Of a DNA stretch of 56,069 nucleotides, positions 1 to 7,506 are shown in pieces; positions within the stretch are counted from its first letter, which is position 1, and each line of letters opens with the position of its first letter. Under the pieces are notes generated by a model, which saw only the letters and a list, made by a program, of their open reading frames with translations, ran no database searches and was not told where the DNA came from. Source of the DNA: CAYQQJ01 sp964419935 (GTDB lineage: Bacteria; Pseudomonadota; Gammaproteobacteria; Pseudomonadales; Cellvibrionaceae); contig CAYQQJ010000022.1 in NCBI GenBank assembly GCA_964419935.1, positions 1-56,069 of the forward strand. Reading direction: 5' to 3'. A program made the translations under genes and the position numbers.

Positions 1-45
1 CTTACTTGAAGCATCCCCTCCACCGCGAAGCGGTTATGTACAACA
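1..45 (-). repeat. 45-bp end repeat, inverted copy of 56015-56059; start of a cassette reading leftwards
   Basis: The first 45 bases are the exact reverse complement of 56015-56059. Read on the minus strand, the shared part is TG^TTGTACATAACCGC and onwards, with a small GC hairpin (CCGC-TTC-GCGG). The sequences diverge just upstream of the G of GTTGTAC (positions 44-38). That is where an integron integrase cuts (G^TTRRRY). The likely reading is that the same cassette follows an attC here and the attI at the right end. The match may extend beyond the left edge. Confidence 0.7.
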
Positions 46-360
46 GTTTATTCAACGGACGCGTGAACATAACCCGCATAGTCATATCCAGCGCCATTTT
101 AGTCGATATTACCGTTTTCTGGCGCCAAATCAATAAGTTGCAGGAGGTGCAGGTTGGCCTGACCGCGGAAATGTGTACGCGTAAATATAATCCGCTAGTC
201 GGTTTCGTCGGAAACTCGCTTAAAAACAATGGCTTACCGCTCGTTTGGTGGCATCACCGGAGTTATGTCGACGTGTAGACATTTCTCCAAGGCTCTGGAG
301 GCTGATGTAAAGTGGCTTTTTATGTAGAGGATTTACGACAGGAGCGTACCAGCGCCAATT
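38..360 (-). other. attC-like recombination site A (expanded or degenerate)
   Basis: This region shares two blocks with the repeat at 1453-1603. One is at 45-92 (TTTATTCAACGG, then ACCCGC). The other is at 281-360 (AGGCTCT, GATTTACGACAGGA, then AGCGCC). Between them lies about 190 bp absent from the other copy. On the minus strand the site would end in GTTGTAC (44-38), followed by a new cassette. The end block resembles the 3' half of attC sites (GTTGAATAAAC then GTT). A clean R'' box at the other end was not found, so the site may be degenerate or two overlapping sites. Confidence 0.4.
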
Positions 361-427
361 ACTGCCTCTCAGATGGTGCTAACGAGACACCGCACACAAA
401 CAAAAACGCGCATTCCACACGCGTCCG

Positions 428-718
428 CTAGCCAGACTTGCTAGCAGTGATATCCCTAAGCCCGCCAGAAACATACTTATGCAAAACACTTGATACCAGG
501 GATTGGTACGGAAGCCCTTCTTCCAACGCCCGGCGCTGAAGTGCTTCCAGATCCCGACTAGAGATCCGAATATTAATGCGCTTGTCTTTCTTGAACGTTT
601 GCTTCCGCTGACTTGGTTAGATCTGCCGGCGCTGCGCATCTAAGTCCGATTCGAACTCTCCGGCCTCATAGGCGTCCAGTAGCTCTTGCTCTGCCGAGTT
701 AAATTTGATCTTGGTCAT
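428..718 (-). pseudogene. CopG-type antitoxin gene broken by an in-frame stop
   Basis: Reading the minus strand from ATG at 718 gives MTKIKFNSAEQELLDAYEAG, and a TAA stop falls at codon 34 (617-619). The same frame then continues as QTFKKDKRINIRISSRDLEA and ALEEGLPYQSLVSSVLHKYV to a stop at 428-430, about 96 codons in all. The second part is the conserved ribbon-helix-helix region of CopG-family antitoxins that pair with BrnT-like toxins (established family pattern). The toxin remnant lies directly upstream, 9 bases away, in the usual toxin-then-antitoxin order. A single nonsense change therefore inactivates the antitoxin, which is tolerable because the partner toxin is also truncated. Sequence error at 617-619 is the main alternative. 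Confidence 0.75.
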
Positions 719-727
719 GCTATCCCC

Positions 728-829
728 CTAAAATTTTCTGGTGGCCTTGCGGCTGGGAATAATTGTCTTGAGAAAAAACTCCCTGTCATTGGCAATGTAT
801 GGTGGCAACCAGGCGTAGTCATCACCCGA
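728..829 (-). pseudogene. BrnT-like toxin, C-terminal remnant only
   Basis: On the minus strand the frame reads GDDYAWLPPYIANDREFFLK then TIIPSRKATRKF and a stop at 728-730. The FLKTIIPSRKAT ending is characteristic of BrnT-like toxins paired with CopG-type antitoxins. An in-frame stop at 830-832 and the end of the relE-like gene at 852 cut off the N-terminal part, so only about 33 codons survive. The order (toxin remnant, then antitoxin) is what an intact pair would have. I infer that the neighbouring Phd/RelE module was joined onto, or replaced, the 5' part of this older pair. Confidence 0.65.
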
Positions 830-851
830 TTATGTGGATTCTAATGCGCCA

Positions 852-1136
852 CTATTTTCGACCTTTGAGTGCAGAGTACACTTTGCTCTTATCCCGTCTT
901 CCAACCGCCAGGACATATACAATCAGTTCGTCGTCAACCACTTCGTAGGCTAGTCGATAGCCGGCCGATCGCAGCTTGATTTTATAAACTGATTCGTATC
1001 CACTTAATTTATCCGCCGGGACTCCAGGGGCTTCGAGCCTTGCCGCCAACTTTTTCTTGAACTGGCTTTTAACCGGTCCTCCCAGTTTCTTCCACTCTTT
1101 TAGGGCAGCTGGCAGGAACTTGAGCTTATAAGTCAT
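852..1136 (-). CDS. RelE/ParE-type toxin (mRNA interferase)
   Basis: This 94-residue protein is rich in Lys and Arg and has the RelE fold signature: an N-terminal helix pair (FLPAALKEWKKLGGPVKSQF), a LEAPGVPADKL loop, then strands with YKIKLRSAGYRLAYEV and IVYVLAVGRRDKSKVY. Family members cut mRNA at the ribosome when the antitoxin is lost. The gene follows its antitoxin and overlaps it by 11 bases, typical of type II pairs. Such pairs are common in chromosomal integron arrays, where they stabilise the array. That matches the attC-like repeats on both sides. The product looks complete, with the usual C-terminal Arg and Tyr present. Confidence 0.9.
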   Translation of the reverse strand: MTYKLKFLPAALKEWKKLGGPVKSQFKKKLAARLEAPGVPADKLSGYESVYKIKLRSAGYRLAYEVVDDELIVYVLAVGRRDKSKVYSALKGRK

Positions 1137-1377
1137 CCAAAGACACCGAAACGGCCTGCTCCTTCTCGCCTAAACGCTCCTCAACGAGTTTAGCTAGCTC
1201 ATAGTCTTCAATCATGTCCATCAGAGCCTCATAGGTATCAGCAGGAACCAGGTAAGCCACTGGTTTGTTGTGATTCAAAATGGCAATTGGTGAGCCACTG
1301 GCCTGCGACAGCAGTGACGACGGGTTTTTTTTTAATTCTGAGATACTCACAGAGAAATCAGCTAGAACTTGGCGCAT
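1126..1377 (-). CDS. Phd/YefM (RelB-like) antitoxin
   Basis: This is an 83-residue antitoxin starting MRQVLADFSVSISELKKNPS, then ILNHNKPVAYLVPADTYEAL, the conserved Phd/YefM DNA-binding N-terminal domain. It ends in an acidic tail that would wrap the toxin. The start at 1377 is chosen over an upstream ATG at 1398 because GGGGG sits just before it and homologues begin near this Met. A TATAAT-like -10 (1416-1411, minus strand) lies about 35 bases upstream, with two CCTAAAT repeats between it and the gene that may form the operator. It is likely autorepressed with the toxin, as is standard for the family. Confidence 0.9.
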   Translation of the reverse strand: MRQVLADFSVSISELKKNPSSLLSQASGSPIAILNHNKPVAYLVPADTYEALMDMIEDYELAKLVEERLGEKEQAVSVSLDDL

Positions 1378-1452
1378 AAAGCCCCCATTTAGGACCAATA
1401 TTTAGGGCTTATTATAGGTCGTATTCACTCGCTCCGCCACACCGCTTAGAGC

Positions 1453-1603
1453 GGCATAAACGGTTTATTCAATGGAGTGTAGAGACAACCCGCGTACTCG
1501 TACCCGTTTCTCCCACGCCCAGGCTCTCTAGGCTAGCGGAACGCTGTTGTGCGAAAGATTTATGACGGGAACGCGCAGAGGCGCTACTTGAAGCGCGTTA
1601 AAT
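1453..1603 (-). other. attC-like recombination site B
   Basis: The minus strand begins with ATTTAAC (1603-1597), a perfect RYYYAAC R'' box, followed by GCGCTTCAAGTAGCGCC. It ends CCATTGAATAAACCGTTTATG (through 1453). The two ends are imperfect inverted repeats about 150 bp apart, as expected for an attC. The end block is shared with site A. Just beyond the end comes a GC hairpin (CCGCTCTAAGCGG), like the hairpin that starts the cassettes at both window ends. The toxin-antitoxin genes lie in the sense orientation of this array. The reverse orientation cannot be fully excluded because attC ends are symmetrical. Confidence 0.5.
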
Positions 1604-1704
1604 AGGTTGCGGTCTGAAACAGCAGTGATCGCGAAGGCCCGTCCAATGAACCTGTCCAGCCAGCCCCACCAAAACCCCCAAAATTGCCTAATTCGCGACC
1701 AACC

Positions 1705-1718
1705 TTGATCCAGATCAA
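1705..1718 (+). promoter_or_regulatory. Fnr/Anr box upstream of ccoN
   Basis: TTGATCCAGATCAA matches the Fnr/Anr consensus TTGAT-N4-ATCAA perfectly. A class II site (centre near -41.5) would place transcription start near 1753, with a GACAAT -10-like element at about 1740-1745. The leader to ccoN (1936) would be about 180 bases. The fnr gene is itself in this window (11274-12029). The region 1604-1935 otherwise holds no convincing gene. Confidence 0.85.
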
Positions 1719-1935
1719 GCATGGCAGAGTCCGAGTACCGGACAATAGACGCTGGTAGTCCTCTCCAAAGCCCAGAATCGCGGAACCAACCCGACTAGAA
1801 GCCACCGAGCCAGCCCTGGAGTTAACTCTCTGGAGGCCATGTCTCGCTTGCGAGGCTCGCTTCTGAGCGAATACCAGTGAACAAGGCCGGCACGGCCGTC
1901 GAATCCAGTCACCACTACGTCACGGAATCAGCTCC

Positions 1936-3399
1936 ATGTCAGAAACACCCCAACCTCCTGCAGCTCACAGCGCATACAACTATAAGGTTGTTCAGCAGTT
2001 TGCCATCATGACCATTGTCTGGGGCATCGTCGGTATGGCCGTCGGTGTACTGATTGCCGCCCAGCTGGCGTGGCCGGCGCTCAACTTCGACATCCCCTGG
2101 TTGAGTTACGGTCGCTTGCGCCCCCTGCACACCAACGCGGTTATTTTTGCGTTTGGCGGTTCCGCGCTGTTCGCCACCTCCTATTACATTGTGCAGCGCA
2201 CCTGTCACACCACCCTGTTTGCGCCGCGCCTGGCGGCGTTCACCTTTTGGGGCTGGCAGGTTGTACTGGTTGCCGCGGTCATCACCCTGCCCATGGGCTG
2301 GACCAGCAGTAAGGAATACGCCGAGCTGGAGTGGCCGATCGATATTCTGCTGACGCTGGTGTGGGTGGCTTACGCCATCGTGTTCTTCGGCACCATCATC
2401 ATTCGCAAGGTCTCCCACATTTATGTGGCCAACTGGTTCTATGGTGCGTTCATCATCACCATTGCGGTACTGCACATCGTCAACAACGCCGCGCTGCCGG
2501 TGACTCTGGGCAAATCCTACTCCGCCTATGCCGGTACCGTGGACGCCATGGTGCAGTGGTGGTGGGGGCACAACGCGGTGGGCTTTTTCCTGACCGCCGC
2601 CTTCCTCGGCATGATGTACTACTTCATTCCCAAGCAGGTTGGCCGGCCGATCTATTCCTACCGGCTGTCGGTCGTACACTTCTGGGCGCTGATCTCCATC
2701 TATATGTGGGCTGGCCCGCACCACCTGCACTACACCGCCCTGCCGGATTGGGCGCAATCTCTGGGCATGGTGTTCTCCATCGTACTGCTTGCGCCTTCCT
2801 GGGGCGGCATGATCAATGGCATGTTGACGCTGCAGGGCGGCTGGCACCAGCTGCGCACGGACCCCATTCTCAAGTTTATGGTGGTGGCCCTGGCGTTCTA
2901 CGGCATGGCCACATTTGAAGGCTCCATGCTGTCGATCAAGACGGTTAACTCCCTGTCCCACTACACGGACTGGACCATCGGCCACGTCCATGTGGGCGCG
3001 CTCGGCTGGGTGGCGCTGATTACCATTGGGTCGCTCTATGCGCTGATTCCGCCGCTGTTCGGCAAGGCGAAAATGCACAGCATCAGCCTGATCAACGTGC
3101 ACTTCTGGGTCTCCACCATTGGCGTGGTGCTTTATATCGTCGCCATGTGGGTGGCGGGTATCAACCAGGGCTTGATGTGGCGCGCGGTCAACGACGACGG
3201 CACCTTGACCTACAGCTTCGTGGAGTCCGTGCAGGCGAACTTCCCCTACTACGTAGTGCGCTGGATGGGTGGCATGTTGTTCCTGGGTGGCATGTTCATC
3301 ATGGCCTATAACGTAGCCAGAACCGTATGGGCCACCGAGCAGGAATCCGAGCCGGACGACACGCCTGAAACCACCACCGATGCCGCGCCAGCGTTTTAG
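1936..3399 (+). CDS. ccoN: cbb3-type cytochrome c oxidase subunit I (catalytic)
   Basis: CcoN is the catalytic subunit of the high-affinity, micro-oxic terminal oxidase and reduces O2 in the inner membrane. The 487-residue length is normal. Visible landmarks are LHTNAVIFAFGGS (haem b ligand His), WWWGHNAVGFFLTAAF (CuB His), MWAGPHHLHYTALPDWAQ (paired CuB His) and WTIGHVHVGALGW (haem ligands). About a dozen hydrophobic helices are evident. It is first in the ccoNOQP operon, 11 bases before ccoO, with the Fnr box at 1705 controlling it. An AGCTCC-type element precedes the ATG. No key residue appears missing. Confidence 0.97.
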   Translation: MSETPQPPAAHSAYNYKVVQQFAIMTIVWGIVGMAVGVLIAAQLAWPALNFDIPWLSYGRLRPLHTNAVIFAFGGSALFATSYYIVQRTCHTTLFAPRLAAFTFWGWQVVLVAAVITLPMGWTSSKEYAELEWPIDILLTLVWVAYAIVFFGTIIIRKVSHIYVANWFYGAFIITIAVLHIVNNAALPVTLGKSYSAYAGTVDAMVQWWWGHNAVGFFLTAAFLGMMYYFIPKQVGRPIYSYRLSVVHFWALISIYMWAGPHHLHYTALPDWAQSLGMVFSIVLLAPSWGGMINGMLTLQGGWHQLRTDPILKFMVVALAFYGMATFEGSMLSIKTVNSLSHYTDWTIGHVHVGALGWVALITIGSLYALIPPLFGKAKMHSISLINVHFWVSTIGVVLYIVAMWVAGINQGLMWRAVNDDGTLTYSFVESVQANFPYYVVRWMGGMLFLGGMFIMAYNVARTVWATEQESEPDDTPETTTDAAPAF

Positions 3400-3410
3400 G
3401 AGTTGATGCG

Positions 3411-4025
3411 ATGAAACACGAATTAGTCGAAAAAAATACCATTCTGCTGGGCGTGCTGGTGTTCCTGGTGATCAGTGTCGCCGGCCTGGTGCAGATAGTG
3501 CCGCTGATGTTCCACCCGGAAACCACCGAGGCGGTTGCCGGCATGGAGCCCTATTCGGCGCTGGAACTGGAAGGGCGCGATATCTACATTCGCGAAGGCT
3601 GTGTTGGCTGTCACTCACAGATGATTCGCCCATTCCGCAGCGAAACCGAGCGCTACGGCCACTATTCCGTTGCCGGTGAATTTGTTTACGACCGCCCGTT
3701 CCTGTGGGGCTCCAAGCGCACCGGGCCGGACCTGGCGCGAGTGGGTGGCCGCTACGGTGACGATTGGCACCGGGTCCACCTGATCAACCCGCGCACAGTG
3801 GTGCCGGAATCCAACATGCCAGCGTACCCGTGGCTCGCCAGCAACGTGCTGACCGGCGAGGACACCGCCCGCAAGATGGAAGTACTGCGCACCCTCGGTA
3901 CGCCCTACACCGACGAAGACATTGCCAATGCCCAGCAAGCCGTTGCGGGCAAGACCGAACTGGACGCCGTGGTGGAATATCTGCAATCCCTCGGCACTTA
4001 TCTGCCATCTCAACCGCGAGGATAG
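3411..4025 (+). CDS. ccoO: cbb3 oxidase subunit II, membrane-bound monohaem cytochrome c
   Basis: CcoO passes electrons from CcoP to the CcoN catalytic core. The 204-residue protein has one N-terminal membrane anchor (about residues 10-32) and a periplasmic domain with a single haem-binding motif CVGCH at residues 64-68, followed by SQMIRPF as in other CcoO proteins. SNMPAYPW near residue 137 supplies the likely Met axial ligand. It starts 11 bases after ccoN behind a GGAGTTG ribosome site and is followed 3 bases later by ccoQ. Confidence 0.97.
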   Translation: MKHELVEKNTILLGVLVFLVISVAGLVQIVPLMFHPETTEAVAGMEPYSALELEGRDIYIREGCVGCHSQMIRPFRSETERYGHYSVAGEFVYDRPFLWGSKRTGPDLARVGGRYGDDWHRVHLINPRTVVPESNMPAYPWLASNVLTGEDTARKMEVLRTLGTPYTDEDIANAQQAVAGKTELDAVVEYLQSLGTYLPSQPRG

Positions 4026-4028
4026 ACT

Positions 4029-4241
4029 GTGGTCAGTGGAACATTTTTGGGCATTCTGACCCTGGTGCTGTTGCTGATGTTCATCGGCATTTGGCTGTGG
4101 GCCTGGAGTGGCAAACGCAAGAATGCGTTTGAAGAAGCGGCGCAACTGCCGCTGGAAGACAACCGCGAAGACGCCGCGAACAGCGGTGGGCAAGAGCACG
4201 CTAAAAAACAGGATCAGCAGGAGATCGACAGCAATGAGTAG
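4029..4241 (+). CDS. ccoQ: cbb3 oxidase small subunit CcoQ (FixQ)
   Basis: This 70-residue protein has one membrane helix (about residues 4-27, rich in Leu, Ile and Trp) and a charged cytoplasmic tail full of Glu, Gln and Lys. That is the normal form of CcoQ, which stabilises the oxidase complex. It starts with GTG directly after ccoO (3-base gap) and its end overlaps the ccoP start by 8 bases. Position within ccoNOQP makes the assignment secure despite the low sequence conservation of this family. Confidence 0.9.
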   Translation: MVSGTFLGILTLVLLLMFIGIWLWAWSGKRKNAFEEAAQLPLEDNREDAANSGGQEHAKKQDQQEIDSNE

Positions 4242-5148
4242 TTTTTGGAGCGGCTGGATAATTGCGTTCACGGTCGCCAACCTGTTCGGCATCTGGTGGT
4301 TGCTGCGTGTCACCGCGCGCCCCACCGAAGGCAAGGCCGACGACACCACGGGCCACAGCTGGGATGGCATCACCGAATACAACAAGCCGCTGCCGCGCTG
4401 GTGGTTGTGGATGTTTTATCTGACGCTGATCTTCGCAGTGGGTTACCTGGTGCTGTTCCCCGGCCTGGGCAACTACAAAGGCAGCCTGGGCTGGACGCAG
4501 CTGGCTTCATACCAACAGGAGTTGGACAACGCAGATGCGCAATACGGCGCCATGTTCGAGGAATTCGCGCAAACGGACCTGGAAGCTCTGAGCCAGAACA
4601 GCGATGCCATTCGCGTCGGTCAGCGCCTGTTCCTGAACTCCTGTGCCCAGTGCCACGGCTCCGACGCCCGCGGCGTGCCCGGCTTCCCCAACCTGGCGGA
4701 TGACGACTGGCTGTACGGCGGCAGTGCGGACAAGATCAAGGAATCCATCATGTACGGCCGCAACGGCACCATGCCGCCCATGGGTGCCGCACTGGGGACG
4801 GATGGCGTATACGAAGTGATTGCTCACATCCGCAACCTGAATGGCTACAACGTGGACTCCGCCAAAGCCGCCGCGGGTGCGGAGAAATTCGCGGGATTCT
4901 GTGCCGCCTGTCACGGCGTTGATGCCACCGGCAACACCTTGCTAGGCGCGCCCAACCTGACGGACAAGATTTGGCTGCACGGCGGCAGCGAAGACAAGCT
5001 CTACCAAACCATCACCCGGGGGCGCACCGGCCACATGCCCGCCCACAAGGATTTATTGGGCGAGGATAAGGTGCACCTGGTAGCGGCTTATATTTACAGC
5101 CTGTCCGCTGGCGCTGCCAGCCCGGCCGAGGAGGATTTGGTGCGCTAA
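4234..5148 (+). CDS. ccoP: cbb3 oxidase subunit III, membrane-bound dihaem cytochrome c
   Basis: CcoP accepts electrons from soluble cytochromes and hands them to CcoO. The start is set at ATG 4234 (MSSFWSGWIIAFTVAN), preceded by CAGGAG, because the longer open frame upstream is only the shadow of ccoQ. The 304-residue product has two N-terminal membrane helices (about 5-24 and 57-76) and two cytochrome c domains with CAQCH (137-141) and CAACH (223-227). Axial Met candidates are M180 (TMPPMG) and M268 (GHMPAH). The 8-base overlap with ccoQ suggests translational coupling. Confidence 0.97.
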   Translation: MSSFWSGWIIAFTVANLFGIWWLLRVTARPTEGKADDTTGHSWDGITEYNKPLPRWWLWMFYLTLIFAVGYLVLFPGLGNYKGSLGWTQLASYQQELDNADAQYGAMFEEFAQTDLEALSQNSDAIRVGQRLFLNSCAQCHGSDARGVPGFPNLADDDWLYGGSADKIKESIMYGRNGTMPPMGAALGTDGVYEVIAHIRNLNGYNVDSAKAAAGAEKFAGFCAACHGVDATGNTLLGAPNLTDKIWLHGGSEDKLYQTITRGRTGHMPAHKDLLGEDKVHLVAAYIYSLSAGAASPAEEDLVR

Positions 5149-5191
5149 GCGCACAGTGTGAAATTCAACAGGTACCAATGATGTCAATTTC

Positions 5192-5214
5192 CAGGGCCGG
5201 TACTGCCGGCCCTG
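5192..5214 (+). promoter_or_regulatory. GC-rich hairpin between ccoP and ccoG
   Basis: CAGGGCCGG and CCGGCCCTG form a perfect 9-bp stem with a 5-base loop. No T-run follows, so it is more likely an mRNA stabiliser or attenuator at the ccoNOQP 3' end than a full terminator. Its presence argues that ccoG starts at 5241 rather than at the upstream ATG at 5178. Confidence 0.6.
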
Positions 5215-5240
5215 CAGCAAGAGGTTACCCCAACGCGTTC

Positions 5241-6698
5241 ATGTCCAGTTCAGCCAGTAAGTCATCCGCTACATCCGCCCAAATTCCCGTTGTCGAGTTG
5301 CAAGATCCCCAGGTCGAGCAGTTCTCGCCCTACGCCAAACGCAAGAAAGTCTACCCGCGCTGGAGCACCGGGTTGTTTGCTCACCTGCGGCTGATTTCGG
5401 CCTGGGCGCTGCTCGGGCTCTACTATGGGTTGCCGTGGCTGCAGTGGAATGGACGTCAGGCGATTCTGTTTGACTTGCCCGAGCGCAAATTTCACCTGTT
5501 CGGTTTGATCCTGTGGCCCCAGGACTTCATCTTCCTCGCCTGGCTGTTGGTGTTGGCGGCGTTGACCCTGTTTTTTGTCACGGCCATAGCAGGCCGCCTC
5601 TGGTGCGGCTATGCCTGCCCGCAGACGGTGTGGACCAAAGTCTTCCTGTGGATGGAGCGCATTACCGAGGGCGACCGCAACAAGCGCATCAAGCTGGACC
5701 AAATGCCGCTCAACCCGGAAAAGGTGCTGCGCAAAACTGCTAAGCACAGCCTCTGGCTGGTGTTTGCCTTTGCGACTGGCGTGACCTTTGTTGGCTATTT
5801 CACGCCTATTACCACCCTTACCGCCAACCTGATTGGCTGGCAGCTCGGGGGCTGGGAAACCTTCTGGGTACTCTTCTATGGTTTTGCCACCTATGGCAAC
5901 GCCGGCTGGCTGCGGGAGCAGGTCTGTATTCACATGTGCCCCTACGGTCGCTTCCAGGCGGCGATGTTCGATCGGGATACGCTGATTATTTCCTACGATA
6001 CCGAGCGCGGCGAATCCCGCGGCGCACGCAAACGCGAGGCCGATCTGCAGGCGCTGGAGCTGGGTGACTGCATCGACTGTACTTTATGCGTGCAAGTGTG
6101 TCCCACCGGCATTGATATCCGCGATGGCCTGCAGCTGGAGTGCATTGCCTGTGCCGCGTGTATTGACGTGTGCGATCAGGTGATGGACAAGATGGGCTAT
6201 GAAAAGGGGCTGATTCGCTACACCACGGAAAATGCCCTGGAACATAAAACCACTCGGGTCATCCGTCCGCGCATTGTTGTATACGCTATTTTGCTGACCC
6301 TGCTGCTCGGCGGCTTTATGGGTGCGCTTTATCTGCGCACGCCATTAGGGCTGGATGTTATTCGCGACCGCAATGTGCTCTACCGCATGGTTAGCGACCC
6401 GGAAGCCGGCGAAATGGTGGAAAACGTCTATACCATCAAGGTGTTGAACAAGGATGAATTCGACCACGTATATCAACTGACGCTGCAGGATTATCCCCAT
6501 GCCGAGATTGCCAGTGAAACCCGCATCTCCGTTGCCGGCGGCAAGGTGGCATCCGTGCCGATTCGCGTGCGCATTCCTGTGGACGATCTGAAAGTCGCTG
6601 CCACCACCTTCCACTTTCACATTGAAGCCACGGATTCTGCCGGTCAGGAAAAAGGCCTGGAAACCCGTGAAAAAGCGCAGTTTATAGGGCCGTTTTAA
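5241..6698 (+). CDS. ccoG: cytochrome c oxidase accessory protein CcoG (RdxA/FixG)
   Basis: CcoG is a membrane iron-sulfur protein that reduces Cu(II) for insertion into cbb3 oxidase (family knowledge). The protein shows several membrane helices, the WCGYACPQTVW motif, CIHMCPYGRFQ, and a double 4Fe-4S ferredoxin region with CIDCTLCVQVCPTG and CIACAACIDVCDQV. A C-terminal periplasmic Ig-like domain follows one last helix. I prefer the start MSSSASKSS at 5241. A longer frame from 5178 would add 21 residues that encode a hairpin and look non-coding. The ribosome site is weak for both, so the start is uncertain, but the gene is not. Confidence 0.95.
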   Translation: MSSSASKSSATSAQIPVVELQDPQVEQFSPYAKRKKVYPRWSTGLFAHLRLISAWALLGLYYGLPWLQWNGRQAILFDLPERKFHLFGLILWPQDFIFLAWLLVLAALTLFFVTAIAGRLWCGYACPQTVWTKVFLWMERITEGDRNKRIKLDQMPLNPEKVLRKTAKHSLWLVFAFATGVTFVGYFTPITTLTANLIGWQLGGWETFWVLFYGFATYGNAGWLREQVCIHMCPYGRFQAAMFDRDTLIISYDTERGESRGARKREADLQALELGDCIDCTLCVQVCPTGIDIRDGLQLECIACAACIDVCDQVMDKMGYEKGLIRYTTENALEHKTTRVIRPRIVVYAILLTLLLGGFMGALYLRTPLGLDVIRDRNVLYRMVSDPEAGEMVENVYTIKVLNKDEFDHVYQLTLQDYPHAEIASETRISVAGGKVASVPIRVRIPVDDLKVAATTFHFHIEATDSAGQEKGLETREKAQFIGPF

Positions 6699-6732
6699 AG
6701 GTGACGGAATTCGCTGGTGGCCACGTAAATTT

Positions 6733-6822
6733 GTAGCTGGATGGAGTGCAACGCAATCCGGGAAGATCTGCCGCTGGCTGTCCCGGATTGCCCCGGATTC
6801 CGTTGCACTCCATCCGGGCTAC
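6733..6822 (+). repeat. REP-like palindrome, copy 1
   Basis: About 90 bp forming an imperfect hairpin. The left arm is GTAGCTGGATGGAGTGCAAC, then GCAATCCGGG. The right arm ends CGTTGCACTCCATCCGGGCTAC. Related copies lie at 40799-40876, 45291-45364 and 48872-48952, all between genes. It separates ccoG from ccoH. Confidence 0.9.
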
Positions 6823-6917
6823 GGGTGCGAACTATCTTTTTGCGCGGTGACAACAAAGGCGTGACTGGTAAAGACGTGAATGCTAATGAACCTCTACCTC
6901 AACCAAAAGGTGAATGA

Positions 6918-7484
6918 ATGACATCGGTCAATCGGAAGCAATCCCCTGCCGACGTGCCGCCCTGGTACAAGCAGTTCTGGCCCTGGGTGCTGATCGGCAT
7001 CCCCGGTGCCGCGGTCATAGGCTGCGCTTTTACCATCTATCTGGCAGTGACCAACCAGGATTCACTGGTGACCGGGGACTATTACCGTGTGGGCGTCACT
7101 ATTAACACCGCGCTGGCGGAGCTGGACCTGGCGGACCAGCTGGGTGTTCGGGCGGAGTTGCCTCCCATTAAAGACGGCCAGTTGCAGGTGCAGTTGCCGG
7201 CTGCAGGGTTGGCAAAAGGATTTGATGCGCCGGCCGAGCTCACCATGCTGTTCCGTCACCCCACTCAGGCGGACAAGGATTTTGCCGTGGCGCTGCCGGC
7301 GGATTCGCAAGCGCCGCACCACTACAGCGGCACCCTTGGCAGCAACGCGCCTGCTGCCATTGATGGACGCTGGTTGGTGGTGTTGACGCCCGCCGCTGCC
7401 GAGCCGGCCGCGCGCTGGCGGCTGGAGGCGACTTGGCGGGAGCCCCAACAACAGGGGCTGGTATTGGGCCGTAGCGGCCCTTAG
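6918..7484 (+). CDS. ccoH: FixH/CcoH family oxidase assembly protein
   Basis: CcoH is a single-span membrane protein needed for cbb3 assembly and stability. This 188-residue protein has the family opening PPWYKQFWPWVLIGIPGAAV, a membrane helix (about 20-45), then the conserved VTGDYYRVGVTIN motif and a periplasmic beta-rich domain ending with a Trp-rich strand. It sits between ccoG and ccoI as usual. Two ATGs occur 4 bases apart (6914 and 6918), and only the second is in frame. Confidence 0.92.
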   Translation: MTSVNRKQSPADVPPWYKQFWPWVLIGIPGAAVIGCAFTIYLAVTNQDSLVTGDYYRVGVTINTALAELDLADQLGVRAELPPIKDGQLQVQLPAAGLAKGFDAPAELTMLFRHPTQADKDFAVALPADSQAPHHYSGTLGSNAPAAIDGRWLVVLTPAAAEPAARWRLEATWREPQQQGLVLGRSGP

Positions 7485-7506
7485 CTGAAGCTTGTGTGAG
7501 TGACCC

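Noticed and set aside
6..278. 90-residue plus-strand open frame at the left end
   Set aside because: It begins inside the end repeat and runs through the attC-like region, with no ribosome site or recognised domain.
379..639. Minus-strand open frame of 86 residues
   Set aside because: It is out of frame with the recognisable CopG-type antitoxin coding sequence at 428-718, so the antitoxin pseudogene is annotated instead.
428..718. Frameshift in the CopG-type antitoxin
   Set aside because: Both halves are in the same frame (291 bases). The defect is a single in-frame TAA at 617-619.
1528..1915. Short minus-strand frames upstream of ccoN
   Set aside because: They overlap the Fnr box and promoter region and have no conserved features.
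1939..3102. 387-residue open frame on the minus strand inside ccoN
   Set aside because: It is a GC-biased shadow of ccoN, has repetitive His/Gln/Arg composition and no ribosome site.
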